A stretch of 64,000 nucleotides of DNA from Nitrospirillum amazonense (GCF_007828035.1 NZ_VITV01000002.1:558001-622000); one strand, 5' to 3'; counted from the first letter of the stretch, positions 44,752 through 54,075 are shown. Notes: generated by a model from the letters alone, not told the origin. Numbers and translations are program-made.

Positions 44752-45356
44752 CCCGACGCAGCCGCCTGGCCTTATCCGCCCTGCAATACCTGCTCGCCTA
44801 TCTGCTGGCCAGCGGCGCCGACATCTGGACGACGTTGTTGGCATTGCGCGCCTATGGCGTCCATGAGGGCAACAGCTTCCTGGCGTCGCCGGACGGCCTT
44901 GCCCTGGCGCGATCCTGGATCGCCACCGGCCTGGGCGCCGCCTTCCTGACCGCACTCTATCTCTTCGGCATCGCACACGCCCATGACGTGGAACCGCACT
45001 GGTTGCGCCGGCCCCGACGCTCCTTCCTGCGATTCTACGTCAACCCGTGGCGACGGTTGGACCGCGCCCCCCTGCATGCCATCGCCTATGCCCAGGCCTT
45101 CGTGGCCCTGCGCGGGCTCGCCGCCGCCAACAACTGGAGCTTGGCGGAGAACGGCCCCGGCCCACTGGGCGACCTGGTGGGCTGGTGCGCACGGCAGTTG
45201 GGCAGCATGCCCGGCTACACCCTGGCCATCGGCGGCGTCTACCTGCTGCTGACCCTGGCCGTGACGCCGCTGGCCGTCGCCACCGTGCGCCTGGCAATGG
45301 AAGATCTGCCGCGCCCGTCACCACGCGGCGACAGGGCGCGCCTGGCCCAGGGATGA
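44748..45356 (+). CDS. Multi-pass membrane protein of unknown function
   Basis: 202 residues with about four membrane helices (LQYLLAYLLASGADIWTTLLAL, WIATGLGAAFLTALYLFGIA, LHAIAYAQAFVALRGLAAA, YTLAIGGVYLLLTLAVTPLAVA). The D-x-x-TT...G..E-x-N arrangement (DIWTTLLALRAYGVHEGNSF) recalls DUF5658-type proteins, but this is not certain. It is translationally coupled to the MerR gene, so it probably acts in the same response, for example export or sensing. Its stop codon lies inside a 14-bp tandem repeat. Confidence 0.8.
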   Translation: MTRRSRLALSALQYLLAYLLASGADIWTTLLALRAYGVHEGNSFLASPDGLALARSWIATGLGAAFLTALYLFGIAHAHDVEPHWLRRPRRSFLRFYVNPWRRLDRAPLHAIAYAQAFVALRGLAAANNWSLAENGPGPLGDLVGWCARQLGSMPGYTLAIGGVYLLLTLAVTPLAVATVRLAMEDLPRPSPRGDRARLAQG

Positions 45357-45399
45357 TGGCCCAGGGATGATGGCCCAGGGATGATGGCCCAGGGATGAT
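45344..45399 (+). repeat. Four tandem copies of a 14-bp unit
   Basis: GGCCCAGGGATGAT is repeated four times without a mismatch. The first copy contains the stop codon of the membrane protein gene. Unit length is not a multiple of three, and the copies lie just upstream of the convergent redoxin stop. Confidence 0.95.
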
Positions 45400-45410
45400 G
45401 GGACGGTTGG

Positions 45411-46109
45411 CTATTCCGCCGCGCGGCGGGCGGCATCCTGGAACGCCAAGGTGCGCGCGGCTTGCAGGATGGGGCCGGGCTCCGTCCGCGCCAGCCAATC
45501 CGGGGTGACGTCGGCGTAGCGCACCACCCCGTCGCGGTCCAGCAGCAGCACCGCGGGCATGGGCAGGTCCCAGGTGCCGGTGCCCGTGACCTCCCCCAGC
45601 GAGGTGCCCTTGGCCAACTGGCTGGCCTGGGAGGCGGCGTTGGCGGTGAAGACGATGCCCAGGCGGCGGCCCAGGGTGTTGTCGCGGTCGCTGGCGACGG
45701 TGAAGGTCAGGTCGTGGCGGCGTTTGATCTCCACCAGCCGCTCCGGCACCTGGGGACTGACCGCCACCAGCTGGATGCCCAGGGCGCGCAAGCCCGGCTC
45801 CAGATGGCGCTGGTAGTAGGGCAGCGCGATGTTACAGGCGGGACAGGTGGCGAAGCGGAAGAAGACCAGCGCCACCGGCCCCCGGGCCAGCAGCGCGCCC
45901 AGGTGCAGCGTGCCGCCCTCCACATCCTGCAGCACCTCGCCCACCAGCCGGTCGCCCGGCCGCACGAAGGCGCTGCGATCCGCCGTCTCCACCAGTTCAC
46001 GCCGCTGGTCGATGTTGATCTGCAGCTGGGCCGGATCCATGGTCGCCACCCGGTGGGCGTGCAGATCGGCGAACAGCTGGGTCAGGGTGGGTTCGGCGGA
46101 TTGGATCAT
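45411..46109 (-). CDS. Peroxiredoxin/redoxin (AhpC-TSA-like) family protein
   Basis: 232 residues. A thioredoxin-like fold with FFRFATCPACNIALPYYQ supplies a CxxC redox pair where AhpC-type peroxiredoxins have a single peroxidatic Cys. LRALGIQLVAVSPQVPERLVEIKRRHDLTFTVASD is the following AhpC-like block. The N-terminal 60 residues are helical and specific. It probably reduces peroxides or disulfides in the cytoplasm. ATG 46109 was chosen at the start of the conserved region; the upstream frame is variable. Confidence 0.85.
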   Translation of the reverse strand: MIQSAEPTLTQLFADLHAHRVATMDPAQLQINIDQRRELVETADRSAFVRPGDRLVGEVLQDVEGGTLHLGALLARGPVALVFFRFATCPACNIALPYYQRHLEPGLRALGIQLVAVSPQVPERLVEIKRRHDLTFTVASDRDNTLGRRLGIVFTANAASQASQLAKGTSLGEVTGTGTWDLPMPAVLLLDRDGVVRYADVTPDWLARTEPGPILQAARTLAFQDAARRAAE

Positions 46110-46215
46110 GGACGGGCTCCCAGGTTTGACGGTTGCCGCCACTGTGCCAGCGACGGACTCTTGAGAAACCCGAGTAATCCTTGAGCGTCTTATTGGCCGG
46201 GATGAAGTGCCCGCC

Positions 46216-46980
46216 TCAATGGCCCTGGGCCCGCTGGCGCTCAATCTCTTTCAGTTCCATCTCTGCCAGGGCATTGCCGGGCAGCACCTTGAGACAGCGC
46301 TGGTAGGTCGCCTCGGCTTCATCCAAGCGGCCCATGGCGACGTAGGTGCTGCCCAGACCATAAAAGGCGTCGGCCGTTTCCTGCGGTCTGGTTTCCGGTG
46401 GCGACAGGTCGGCGGAGTCCACCGCCGCCTGGTAGGCCTCCTGTGCCTGAGGCAACATGCGCTGGGCCTTGTACGCGGCCCCCAACTGCAGCAGGACAGC
46501 GGCGTTGGCGGGCGACAGGGCCCGCGCCCGCTCCAGCCCCACCTGCGCTCCCGCCGGGTCATCCAGTATCATCAGTTCCCGGGCCCGGTAGACATAAGCC
46601 AGGACCAGTCCCGCCTCCACCACCCGTGCCGGCTGATGCGCCCGCAGGGCGTCCTTCATGTAGCGGGCAGCCTCTTCCATGCTGCGGGCACAGTAGAGGC
46701 GCCCCGGCACCGCCTTGTAGCGCCGTTCATAAGCGTTGATGACCGGATTGAAATAGCCATCCACCGCCCGCCGGGCATCCCCCGCCCGCACCGCCAAAAG
46801 CCCCTCCAGCAAGGCCTTGCCCAATACCGGGTCAGGGGTCAGATCGGCGGTGGGCAAGGAAGGGGCGACCGACGGTGCTTTGACTGGCGGGGCGGTCGTC
46901 CCACCCGCCGGCGGCCCGGCGCAGGCGGCACAAGCCAGCAGGGCCAGGATCGGCAAGGGGTGGCTGGTACCGCCCCGCAT
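46216..46980 (-). CDS. TPR-containing lipoprotein
   Basis: 254 residues. The signal ILALLACAACAGPP has a lipobox-like LACAAC, so it is probably lipid-anchored. Tetratricopeptide repeats follow (ALSPANAAVLLQLGAAYKAQRMLPQAQEAYQ, ADAFYGLGSTYVAMGRLDEAEATYQRCLKVLP). It is paralogous to the gene immediately upstream: both share a Y-x-RRYK-x(2)-P-x-RLYC block. It starts 2 bp after that gene's stop. Likely a scaffold in the periplasm; the partner is unknown. Confidence 0.82.
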   Translation of the reverse strand: MRGGTSHPLPILALLACAACAGPPAGGTTAPPVKAPSVAPSLPTADLTPDPVLGKALLEGLLAVRAGDARRAVDGYFNPVINAYERRYKAVPGRLYCARSMEEAARYMKDALRAHQPARVVEAGLVLAYVYRARELMILDDPAGAQVGLERARALSPANAAVLLQLGAAYKAQRMLPQAQEAYQAAVDSADLSPPETRPQETADAFYGLGSTYVAMGRLDEAEATYQRCLKVLPGNALAEMELKEIERQRAQGH

Positions 46981-46982
46981 CT

Positions 46983-47789
46983 TCAATGAACCTGCGCCTG
47001 CTTGGCCTTCTGCTGCGTCACATAGTCCAGCTCGTGCTGGGCGTAGGCGTCCTGCGGGTTCTTCGCCAGGCACTGCTTGTAGATGGCCTCGGCCTCATCC
47101 AGCTTGCCGGTCTCGGAGTAAATGAAGGCGATGCCATGCAGGGCCACCTGCTCCTCTTTTTCCTTACTTTGAGCGAAGACGGCGGAATGCTCTTTCGCCG
47201 CTTGATACGTCTCCAACGCCAGGGGCCAGTTCTTCTCCGACTTATAGATGTTGGCCAGCTCGTTCAGATAATGAGGGTTATACGGTGACAGGTCGCGGGC
47301 CCGCTCCAGACTAGCCTTGGCAGCGTCCAGATCTTTCAGTTCCACGAGGGAGAAGCCTTTGAAGAAATAGGCGGCGCCCCAGGTGTTTGGCACGGCGTGA
47401 GCCGATTTCGTCGGTTTCTGGCTGGCCGCCAATAGCATGTACGCCAGAATCTCGGCAGGGCTGCTACCGCAGTACAGCCTGTCCGGGTTGTCTTTGTAAC
47501 GGACCTCATAAGTGGCGATCACTTGGTCGAAGAACGCGATGGCTTGGCGCGGCTGGCCAGAGCGCATGAGTTGCACCCCTTCGCCGATGACGCGCAGCAT
47601 GGCTTGGTCTTCAGCCTCTTCCGCAGCCTTCTTGGAATCAGCGGGCTTGGGATCAACGGGTGCTGGCGCCGCCTGGCCTTGGGCGGGGATTTGAACGGGC
47701 GGAGCGGTCTCTTGATCCTGTGCCCATGCGGAAGCAGTCGAAAAGGCCAGACCCGTCATCAACAGAACAGCAAACACCCCGGCGCGCAT
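46983..47789 (-). CDS. Secreted TPR protein
   Basis: 268 residues. The signal peptide MRAGVFAVLLMTGLAFSTASAWA is followed by a Pro/Ala/Lys-rich linker and TPR units (LDAAKASLERARDLSPYNPHYLNELANIYKSEKNWPLALETYQ, GKLDEAEAIYKQCLAKNP). ATG 47789 follows GGGGGGAGC; an upstream ATG at 47807 is possible. It is the first gene of a two-gene operon with its paralogue at 46216. Both contain two conserved Cys-flanked Tyr-rich motifs (RLYC), an uncommon feature for TPR proteins. Confidence 0.82.
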   Translation of the reverse strand: MRAGVFAVLLMTGLAFSTASAWAQDQETAPPVQIPAQGQAAPAPVDPKPADSKKAAEEAEDQAMLRVIGEGVQLMRSGQPRQAIAFFDQVIATYEVRYKDNPDRLYCGSSPAEILAYMLLAASQKPTKSAHAVPNTWGAAYFFKGFSLVELKDLDAAKASLERARDLSPYNPHYLNELANIYKSEKNWPLALETYQAAKEHSAVFAQSKEKEEQVALHGIAFIYSETGKLDEAEAIYKQCLAKNPQDAYAQHELDYVTQQKAKQAQVH

Positions 47790-47892
47790 CGCTCCCCCCA
47801 TCCCCATCCCATGCGATCGTCGCACGTTGGCGATCATTCTATCAGGACGATTGCGACACACCAGGGGCGCAACTCCAGAGGCGCGCCAAATC

Positions 47893-49587
47893 CTATTTCC
47901 CGGCCGCATACACTTTTTTGCCGTCCACCCAGGTGGACAGCGGCTTGATGTCGGCGATCTGGCGCGGGGCCACGGTCAGGGGATCGGCGCTGAGGATGAC
48001 GAAGTCGGCGCGCAGGCCGGGCTTCAGGGCGCCCACCTCCCCTTCCATGAAACCGGCGTAGGCGGCGTCGCGGGTGAAGCCGGCCAGCGCCTCCTCCCGC
48101 GTCAGCTTCTGGTCGGGCAGCCAGCCGCCCGGGGGCTGGCCGGCCAGGTCCTGGCGGGTGACGGCGGCATAGAGCCCCAGCATGGGGTTCACCTTCTCCA
48201 CCGGGAAGTCGGAGCCCAGGGCCAGGCGCGCGCCGGCGTGGCGCAGGCTCTGCCAGGCATAGGCGCCGGCCAGCCGATCATGGCCCAGGCGCTTTTCCGC
48301 CCACGGCATGTCCGAGGTGGCGTGGGTGGGCTGCATGGAGGCGATGACGCCCAGCTGGGCGAAGCGCGGGATATCATCCAGGGTCAGGATCTGGGCATGC
48401 TCCACCCGCCAGCGGTGGTCGCTCTTGGCGTCGGCGCCCAGTACCTTGGCGTAGGTGTCCAGCACCAGGCGGTTGCCGCCGTCGCCGATGGCGTGGGTCG
48501 CCACCTGAAGGTGGCAACCCTTAGCCTTGGCCACGATGCGGGGATAGTCGGCGGGGTTGGTGACGTAGATGCCGCTGTTGCCGGGATCGTCGCTGTAGGG
48601 GCGCAGCAGCCTGGCGCCCCGGCTGCCCAGCGCGCCGTCCATGTACAGCTTCACCGCCCGCATGCGCACGCGGCCGCTGGGGTCGGTGTAGCCGCCGTTT
48701 TGGGTGCACAGCCAGGCCAGCGCCTCATGGTCGCCATCCGCCATGGTGTAGAGGCGCACCGGCACCTCCCCCTTGGCGGCCATGTCCTGCAGCACGCGGA
48801 AGGATTGCAGGTCGATGCCCGGCTCATGCGCGCCGGTCAGGCCCAGCGACACCATCTCGGCGAAGGCCAGCTTATAGTTCTGGCGGATCTGGTCATCGGT
48901 GCGCGGCGGCAGGGCCTCGGTCAGCAGGTCCATGGCGTTGTCGATCAGCACGCCCGTGGCCTTCTTGCCCTTGCGCACGATGCGGCCGCCCTGCGGCTGC
49001 CAGGTGCCGTCCAGGCTCTTGGCCTTGGGTTGCGCCGCCATGACACGCAGCGCGGCGCTATTGATCCAGACGGCGTGGCCGTCGATACGCTCCAGCCGCA
49101 CCGGCCGGTCGGGAAAGGCGGCGTCCAGGTCGGCGGCGGTGGGGAAGGCCTTGTCCGCCCAGCGGTTCTGGTCCCAGCCCCAGCCCTGCAGCCAATCGCC
49201 CGGCGGCAGCTTGGCCGCCTGCGCCTTCAGGCGGTTGAGGATTTCGGCCTTGCTGGTGCTGCCCGACAGGTCGGCGGTCAGCAGCGCTGCCCCCTCCTCC
49301 TGCACATGGCCGTGGGCGTCGATCAGGCCGGGCACCACGGGGGCGCCGCCGGCATCCACCGTGGCGGCGCCGGGATAGCGCTGGGTCAGGTCCGCCGTGT
49401 CGCCCACCGCCAGCAGGATGCCGGTTTCATCCCAGGCCAGGGCGCTGGCCGTGGGGTGGACGGCATCCTCGGTATGGATGAGGGCGTTGACCAGCAGTGT
49501 GGGCGCGGCCCAAGCCTGAGCCGCCATCTGGCCCGCCAGCAGCGCCAACGCGGACACCGCCGTCGCGACCCGCCCCATTCGCATCAT
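47893..49587 (-). CDS. Exported amidohydrolase (YtcJ-like)
   Basis: 564 residues. A signal peptide ends near AQAWAAP. VVPGLIDAHGHVQEEG contains the HxH metal motif; WRVEHAQILTLDDIPRFAQLGVIASMQPTH and LALGSDFPVEKVNPM supply the downstream His and Asp of the metallo-dependent hydrolase barrel. The long insert after the first strand is typical of the YtcJ/ExoK-like branch, whose substrates are mostly unknown amides or N-acyl compounds. Three Met codons lie close together at the start; 49587 has the best spacing to GGGG. It ends 104 bp before the secreted TPR gene start on the same strand. Confidence 0.9.
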   Translation of the reverse strand: MMRMGRVATAVSALALLAGQMAAQAWAAPTLLVNALIHTEDAVHPTASALAWDETGILLAVGDTADLTQRYPGAATVDAGGAPVVPGLIDAHGHVQEEGAALLTADLSGSTSKAEILNRLKAQAAKLPPGDWLQGWGWDQNRWADKAFPTAADLDAAFPDRPVRLERIDGHAVWINSAALRVMAAQPKAKSLDGTWQPQGGRIVRKGKKATGVLIDNAMDLLTEALPPRTDDQIRQNYKLAFAEMVSLGLTGAHEPGIDLQSFRVLQDMAAKGEVPVRLYTMADGDHEALAWLCTQNGGYTDPSGRVRMRAVKLYMDGALGSRGARLLRPYSDDPGNSGIYVTNPADYPRIVAKAKGCHLQVATHAIGDGGNRLVLDTYAKVLGADAKSDHRWRVEHAQILTLDDIPRFAQLGVIASMQPTHATSDMPWAEKRLGHDRLAGAYAWQSLRHAGARLALGSDFPVEKVNPMLGLYAAVTRQDLAGQPPGGWLPDQKLTREEALAGFTRDAAYAGFMEGEVGALKPGLRADFVILSADPLTVAPRQIADIKPLSTWVDGKKVYAAGK

Positions 49588-49649
49588 GATCCCCATCCCC
49601 TTGGTTTCATTGCCGCCAAGGGTACAGGGGATTTTCTTGCGGTCAAATT

Positions 49650-50612
49650 CTAGAGGAAGGGCTCCACCGCCGCCAGGAAGGCCTTGGGCGTCTCAATCAT
49701 GGGGGCGTGGCCGCTGTCGGGGATGGTGACCAGCTTGGCCCCCGGAATGCCGTCGGCGTAGAACTGGCCATCCGCCGGGGGCAACAGCTTATCCTCCGCC
49801 CCCCAGACCACCAGGGTGGGGATGGTGATGTCCTTCAGCCTGCCATCCACCGCCTCGTTCAGCAGCGCCGGGTTGCTGTAGACGGCGTGGATGGTCCAGG
49901 CGTCGCCCTTGGACAGGCTCCAGGCGAAGCCGCGCTTCAGGGCCGCCGGCCCGGTGGACCAGCGCGGGTCATGGAAGATGGCGCCCAGCATGGCCTTCTG
50001 CCCCGCCAGCGAGGCGGCGGGGGGCGGGGCGTCGGCGCCCGCCGGCTTGGGGCCAAAGGCCTTGGCCATGGTGTCATGCCGGCCGGCGGCGTCACACAGG
50101 ACCAGCCGCGACGGCTTGGGCAGGGCGAAGGCGGGATCGGCGGCGATGCCGTCCAGGGCCTGGATGGTGTATTGCGCCGAAATCCAGCCGCCCAGGGATT
50201 CGCCCATCAGGGTGAAGTCCGTCACCTTCTTCTGCCGCAGGAATTCGCCCAGGAAATCCACCCAGGTCTGGATGGCGTAGTCGATCATGGGCTTGTCCGA
50301 GGCGCCGAAGCCCAGCTGGTCCAGCGCCAGCACGTGGTGGGTCTTGGCGAGGTCGGCCATCACCTTGCCCCAGTCGCCCTGCGCGCTGCTGCCCAAACCG
50401 TGGACCAGCACCAGGGTCGGGCCCTGCCCCGCCTCGTAATATTTGATGGAGGCGCCGAACAGCTGGATGGTCTGCGCCTCGCTCTTCGCCGCCCGTCCGG
50501 CGGCGGCGGGTTGCGCGGCATCGGCCGCGTGCCCATCCCCCGGCGCCATAAAGGGCGCCATCGCCAAGGCGGCCGCCAGCATCGCCGCCCGTATCATCAT
50601 CCTTGACCGCAT
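49650..50612 (-). CDS. Exported alpha/beta-hydrolase
   Basis: 320 residues. A signal peptide ends near GDGHA. LVLVHGLGSSAQGDWGKVM holds the oxyanion motif, LMGESLGGWISAQY the nucleophile Ser, VWGAEDKLLPP the acid, and PDSGHAPMIETP the catalytic His. This full set defines an alpha/beta-hydrolase such as an esterase or C-C hydrolase. ATG 50612 follows GGGGAACCC. It lies upstream of the amidohydrolase on the same strand (gap 62 bp), so the two exported hydrolases may form an operon for one substrate (inference). Confidence 0.9.
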   Translation of the reverse strand: MRSRMMIRAAMLAAALAMAPFMAPGDGHAADAAQPAAAGRAAKSEAQTIQLFGASIKYYEAGQGPTLVLVHGLGSSAQGDWGKVMADLAKTHHVLALDQLGFGASDKPMIDYAIQTWVDFLGEFLRQKKVTDFTLMGESLGGWISAQYTIQALDGIAADPAFALPKPSRLVLCDAAGRHDTMAKAFGPKPAGADAPPPAASLAGQKAMLGAIFHDPRWSTGPAALKRGFAWSLSKGDAWTIHAVYSNPALLNEAVDGRLKDITIPTLVVWGAEDKLLPPADGQFYADGIPGAKLVTIPDSGHAPMIETPKAFLAAVEPFL

Positions 50613-50732
50613 TGGGTTCCCCGCATCGTTGGCCACCCCATCGGGGCCGGTAGGACAACAGGGTGCCTTTCTCTCCCCCAAAACAGCAAGACCGGTCAGG
50701 ACGGAGATGTCGGCATTGGTCATAGTGCCGGC

Positions 50733-51602
50733 ATGACCCTGCCCCGCCCCGACCGCCTCGCCGACCTCTTGTCCTGGATCGAGGACAATTTGGACCAGCC
50801 GCTGACGCTGGACGCCATCGCCGACCGCATGGCGCTATCGCCCTATCATTTCTCCCGCCTGTTCACGGCCCGCATGGGACGCAGCGTCATGGCGTATGTC
50901 CGGGGGCGGCGGCTGGTCAAGGCGGCGCGGCGCCTGACCTCCGAGCCGGAGGCGCGCCTGATCGACCTGGCGTTCGATTGCGGCTTCGACTCCCAGGAAG
51001 CGTTCACCCGCGCCTTCGGGCGCCTGTTCGGTGTCTCGCCCGGCCGGTTCCGGCAAGGCTATTCCGCCATCCCCTTTGAAGGACAATATCCCATGAGCCT
51101 GCCCGACAGCGCCGATGTCGATGTCATCCAACTGCCCGACCTGGTCCCCCTGGACGCCTTCACCGTCGCCGGCCCGTCGCGGCGCTTCGACGGCGCCACC
51201 AAGGCTACCATCCCCCAGCTCTGGCCGGCGCTGATCGGCGCCCTGCCCTTCGCCGAGCAGGAGCCCAGCTGGGCCACCTATGGCGTGGTGTGGGCGGCGG
51301 ACCGCTCGGAAGGCAGCTTCGATTACATGGCCGGCGTCAGCGTCGCCCCGGACGCCACGCCGCCGGCGGGGTTCACCACTCTGCGCATCCCCGCCGCGAC
51401 CTACGCCGTGTTCCGCATCACGCTGAACGGCGGCCCCCTGCACCCCCAGGTCAAGGCGGCCATGGCCCGCATCTGGGGCGAGTTGATCCCGGCATCGGGC
51501 CTGAGGGTGGCGGACAGCCCGGACTTCGAGCTTTACGACAGCGAATTCGCGCCCACCCGCCCCGGCGCCTTCATCGATTTCCACGTGCCCGTGGTCATGT
51601 GA
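50733..51602 (+). CDS. AraC-family regulator with GyrI-like effector domain
   Basis: 289 residues. Residues 8-108 form the two helix-turn-helix units (TLDAIADRMALSPYHFSRLFTARMG and LIDLAFDCGFDSQEAFTRAFGRLFGVSPGRFR). The rest is a GyrI-like small-molecule domain (FTVAGPSRRFDGATKATIPQLWPALI, YRVFRITLNG-type repeats), the arrangement of Rob and related multidrug-sensing activators. The gene is divergent from the alpha/beta-hydrolase and convergent with trmJ. Effector and targets unknown. Confidence 0.92.
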   Translation: MTLPRPDRLADLLSWIEDNLDQPLTLDAIADRMALSPYHFSRLFTARMGRSVMAYVRGRRLVKAARRLTSEPEARLIDLAFDCGFDSQEAFTRAFGRLFGVSPGRFRQGYSAIPFEGQYPMSLPDSADVDVIQLPDLVPLDAFTVAGPSRRFDGATKATIPQLWPALIGALPFAEQEPSWATYGVVWAADRSEGSFDYMAGVSVAPDATPPAGFTTLRIPAATYAVFRITLNGGPLHPQVKAAMARIWGELIPASGLRVADSPDFELYDSEFAPTRPGAFIDFHVPVVM

Positions 51603-51614
51603 CGGGCGTGGGGA

Positions 51615-52421
51615 TCAGTGCCCCTTCACCGGCCCGCCGTCCTTGCGCCGGCCGGTGAGGGCGGCGATCACCCCGTGCATCGTCCGCACCTCCTGCTCCG
51701 TCATGTGCGCCCGCTGCAGCATGTTGCGGATGTTGCGCACCATGCTGGGGCGCTTTTCCTCGCTGGTGTAGAAGCCGGTGGCGTCCAGCTCCAGCTCCAG
51801 GTGCTCGAACAGGTTGACCAGTTCTTCCTTGGTCGCGGGGCGGGAGTTGCCGGTGTAGAGCTGCCGCTCCGGCCCTTCATAGCCCGCCTGGAACCATTCG
51901 TGCGCCACCAGCAGCACGCACTGCGCCAGGTTCAGGGAGGAAAAGCCCGGGTTCAGCGGGATGGTGATGATGGTGTCGGCCAGCGCGATGTCGTCATTGA
52001 CCAGGCCGGTGCGCTCCGGCCCGAACAGGATGCCGACGCCGCGGCCCACCTGGGCATGCGCCCGCATCTCCGTCGCCGCCTCGCGCGCCGTCAGCACGGT
52101 CTTGACCATGTAGCGGGGGCGCGCGGTGGTGGCGTAGACCTTCTGCAGGTCGGCGATAGCGTCCTTGGTGCTCTCGTACACGCGGGCCTGGTCCAGCACC
52201 AGGGTGGCGCCGGCCGATGCCGACACCGCCTTCTCGTTGGGCCAGCCGTCGCGCGGGTTCACCAGGCGCAGGTCGGTCAGGCCATGGTTCAGCATGGCCC
52301 GCGCCACGGTGCCGATGTTCTCCCCCAACTGGGGCTCCACCAGGATGACGGCCGGGCCCGCGCCCTCCTCCGTCCCTTCAGCCTGGGATTTGGCGAGCAT
52401 ACGGCGGTCGGTTCCACTCAT
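51615..52421 (-). CDS. trmJ: tRNA (cytidine/uridine-2'-O)-methyltransferase TrmJ
   Basis: 268 residues. PAVILVEPQLGENIGTVARAMLNHG, GRGVGILFGPERTGL and IITIPLNPGFSSLNLAQCVLLVAHE are the three motifs of the SpoU/TrmJ trefoil-knot methyltransferases that bind SAM. It methylates position 32 of the anticodon loop in several tRNAs. The C-terminal 90-residue helical extension (LEHLELELDATGFYTSEEKRPSM) is characteristic of TrmJ. It ends 12 bp from the convergent AraC gene. Confidence 0.93.
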   Translation of the reverse strand: MSGTDRRMLAKSQAEGTEEGAGPAVILVEPQLGENIGTVARAMLNHGLTDLRLVNPRDGWPNEKAVSASAGATLVLDQARVYESTKDAIADLQKVYATTARPRYMVKTVLTAREAATEMRAHAQVGRGVGILFGPERTGLVNDDIALADTIITIPLNPGFSSLNLAQCVLLVAHEWFQAGYEGPERQLYTGNSRPATKEELVNLFEHLELELDATGFYTSEEKRPSMVRNIRNMLQRAHMTEQEVRTMHGVIAALTGRRKDGGPVKGH

Positions 52422-52452
52422 GGCACTTGGGTCCTGAAACTGCTGGCGTCCC

Positions 52453-54075
52453 TCAGGCGGTGGGGACGGTGGCCCCCGCGCGGTAGAGACAATAGGTGAT
52501 GCTGTCGAACAGCGCGTTGAACGACGCGTCGATGACGTTGGCCGATACCCCGACGGTAACCCAGGGGGCGCCGTCCGGCATCCGCGTTTCGATCATGACG
52601 CGGGTCACCGCCTTGGTGCCGTCCTGGGGGGTCAGGATGCGGACCTTGTAGTCGACCAGCCGCATCCCGTCCAGATGCGGGTAGGCGGGGATCAGGGCCT
52701 TGCGCAGCGCGGTGTCCAGGGCGTTCACCGGGCCGTTGCCCTCCGCCACCGTCATCAGGGCGTCGGCCACACCCGGCACCTCCAGCTTGGCGGTCGCCTC
52801 CGACAGGGTCACCAGCTGCCCCTGGGCGTTCCAGCGCCGCTCATCCAGCACGCGGAAGGAGATCAGGCGGAAATAGTCCGGCAGGGTGCCCAGCGTGCGC
52901 CGCGCCAGCAGTTCGAAACTGGCCTCGGCGCCGTCATAGGCGTAGCCCTCGAACTCCCGCCGCTTCACCGCCTCCACCAGGGCGCCCACGCGCGGGTCGC
53001 CAGGCTCGATACTGATGCCCACCTCGCGCAGGCGGGCCAGGACGTTGGAGCGGCCGGCCTGGTCCGACACCACGACGTGGCGCCGGTTGCCCACCGCCTC
53101 CGGCGGCACATGCTCATAGCTGGTGGGGTCCTTTTCCACCGCCGAGACGTGCAGGCCGCCCTTGTGGGCGAAGGCGCTTTCGCCGACATAGGCGGCGTGG
53201 CGGTTGGGGGCGCGGTTCAGCCGGTCGTCCAGCAGTCGGCTGACATGGACCAGGCGGCGCATCCCCTCCTCGTCCACGCCGGTCTCATACCCCATCTTCA
53301 GGGACAGCGTGGGAATGAGGGAGATGAGGTTGGCGTTGCCGCAGCGCTCGCCCAGGCCGTTCAGGGTGCCCTGGATCATGCGGGCACCGGCGCGCACCGC
53401 CGCCAGACTGTTGGCCACGGCGTTCTCGGTGTCGTTGTGGCAATGGATGCCCAGCCGGTCGCCCGGGATGATCCGGGCCACGGCCGCCACGATGGCCTCC
53501 ACCTCGTGCGGCAGGCTGCCGCCGTTGGTGTCACACAGCACCACCCAGCGCGCCCCGCCCTCATATGCCGCGCGCACGCAGGCCAGGGCGTAGTCCGGGT
53601 TGGCCTTGTAGCCGTCGAAGAAATGCTCCGCATCGAACAGCGGCTCGCGCCCCCGGGCGGCCGTTTCCGCCACGCTGTCGCGGATCAGGTCCAGGTTTTC
53701 CCCGCGCGGGATGTTCAGGGCCACGTCGACATGGAAATCCCAGGTCTTGCCCACCAGGCAGACACCGGCGCCCGGCACCCCGTCCGTGGCGTTGAACAGC
53801 GCGTTCAGCCCCGGATCGTTGCCGGCGCTGCGCCCCGGGCGGCGGGTCATGCCGAAGGCTGTCAGCCGCGCCCGCTTGAAGCGGGGCGGATCAGCGAAGA
53901 AGGCGTCGTCCGTGGGGTTGGCCCCCGGCCAGCCGCCCTCGATATAGTCGATGCCCAACGCATCCAGTTCCCGCGCGATGGCCGCCTTGTCGGCCGCGGT
54001 GAAGTCCACGCCCTGGGTCTGCGCGCCGTCGCGCAGCGTGGTGTCGTATAGGTAGATGCGGGGGCGATCGGTCAT
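52453..54075 (-). CDS. cimA: Citramalate synthase
   Basis: 540 residues from ATG 54075; the extra upstream codons to 54300 are not conserved in character. IYLYDTTLRDGAQTQGVDFTAADK is the HMGL-like barrel start, with catalytic Arg and Asp. The metal-binding HCHND block (GDRLGIHCHNDTENAV) is visible. The C-terminal LeuA dimer/regulatory domain (RVMIETRMPDGAPWVTVGVSANVIDASF) is present, so isoleucine feedback control is likely. It makes citramalate from pyruvate and acetyl-CoA, the threonine-independent route to isoleucine. The opening is closer to CimA than to LeuA or NifV. Confidence 0.92.
   Translation of the reverse strand: MTDRPRIYLYDTTLRDGAQTQGVDFTAADKAAIARELDALGIDYIEGGWPGANPTDDAFFADPPRFKRARLTAFGMTRRPGRSAGNDPGLNALFNATDGVPGAGVCLVGKTWDFHVDVALNIPRGENLDLIRDSVAETAARGREPLFDAEHFFDGYKANPDYALACVRAAYEGGARWVVLCDTNGGSLPHEVEAIVAAVARIIPGDRLGIHCHNDTENAVANSLAAVRAGARMIQGTLNGLGERCGNANLISLIPTLSLKMGYETGVDEEGMRRLVHVSRLLDDRLNRAPNRHAAYVGESAFAHKGGLHVSAVEKDPTSYEHVPPEAVGNRRHVVVSDQAGRSNVLARLREVGISIEPGDPRVGALVEAVKRREFEGYAYDGAEASFELLARRTLGTLPDYFRLISFRVLDERRWNAQGQLVTLSEATAKLEVPGVADALMTVAEGNGPVNALDTALRKALIPAYPHLDGMRLVDYKVRILTPQDGTKAVTRVMIETRMPDGAPWVTVGVSANVIDASFNALFDSITYCLYRAGATVPTA

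Noticed and set aside
45344-45399. Possible CRISPR array
   Set aside because: Units are 14 bp, contiguous without spacers; a plain tandem repeat.
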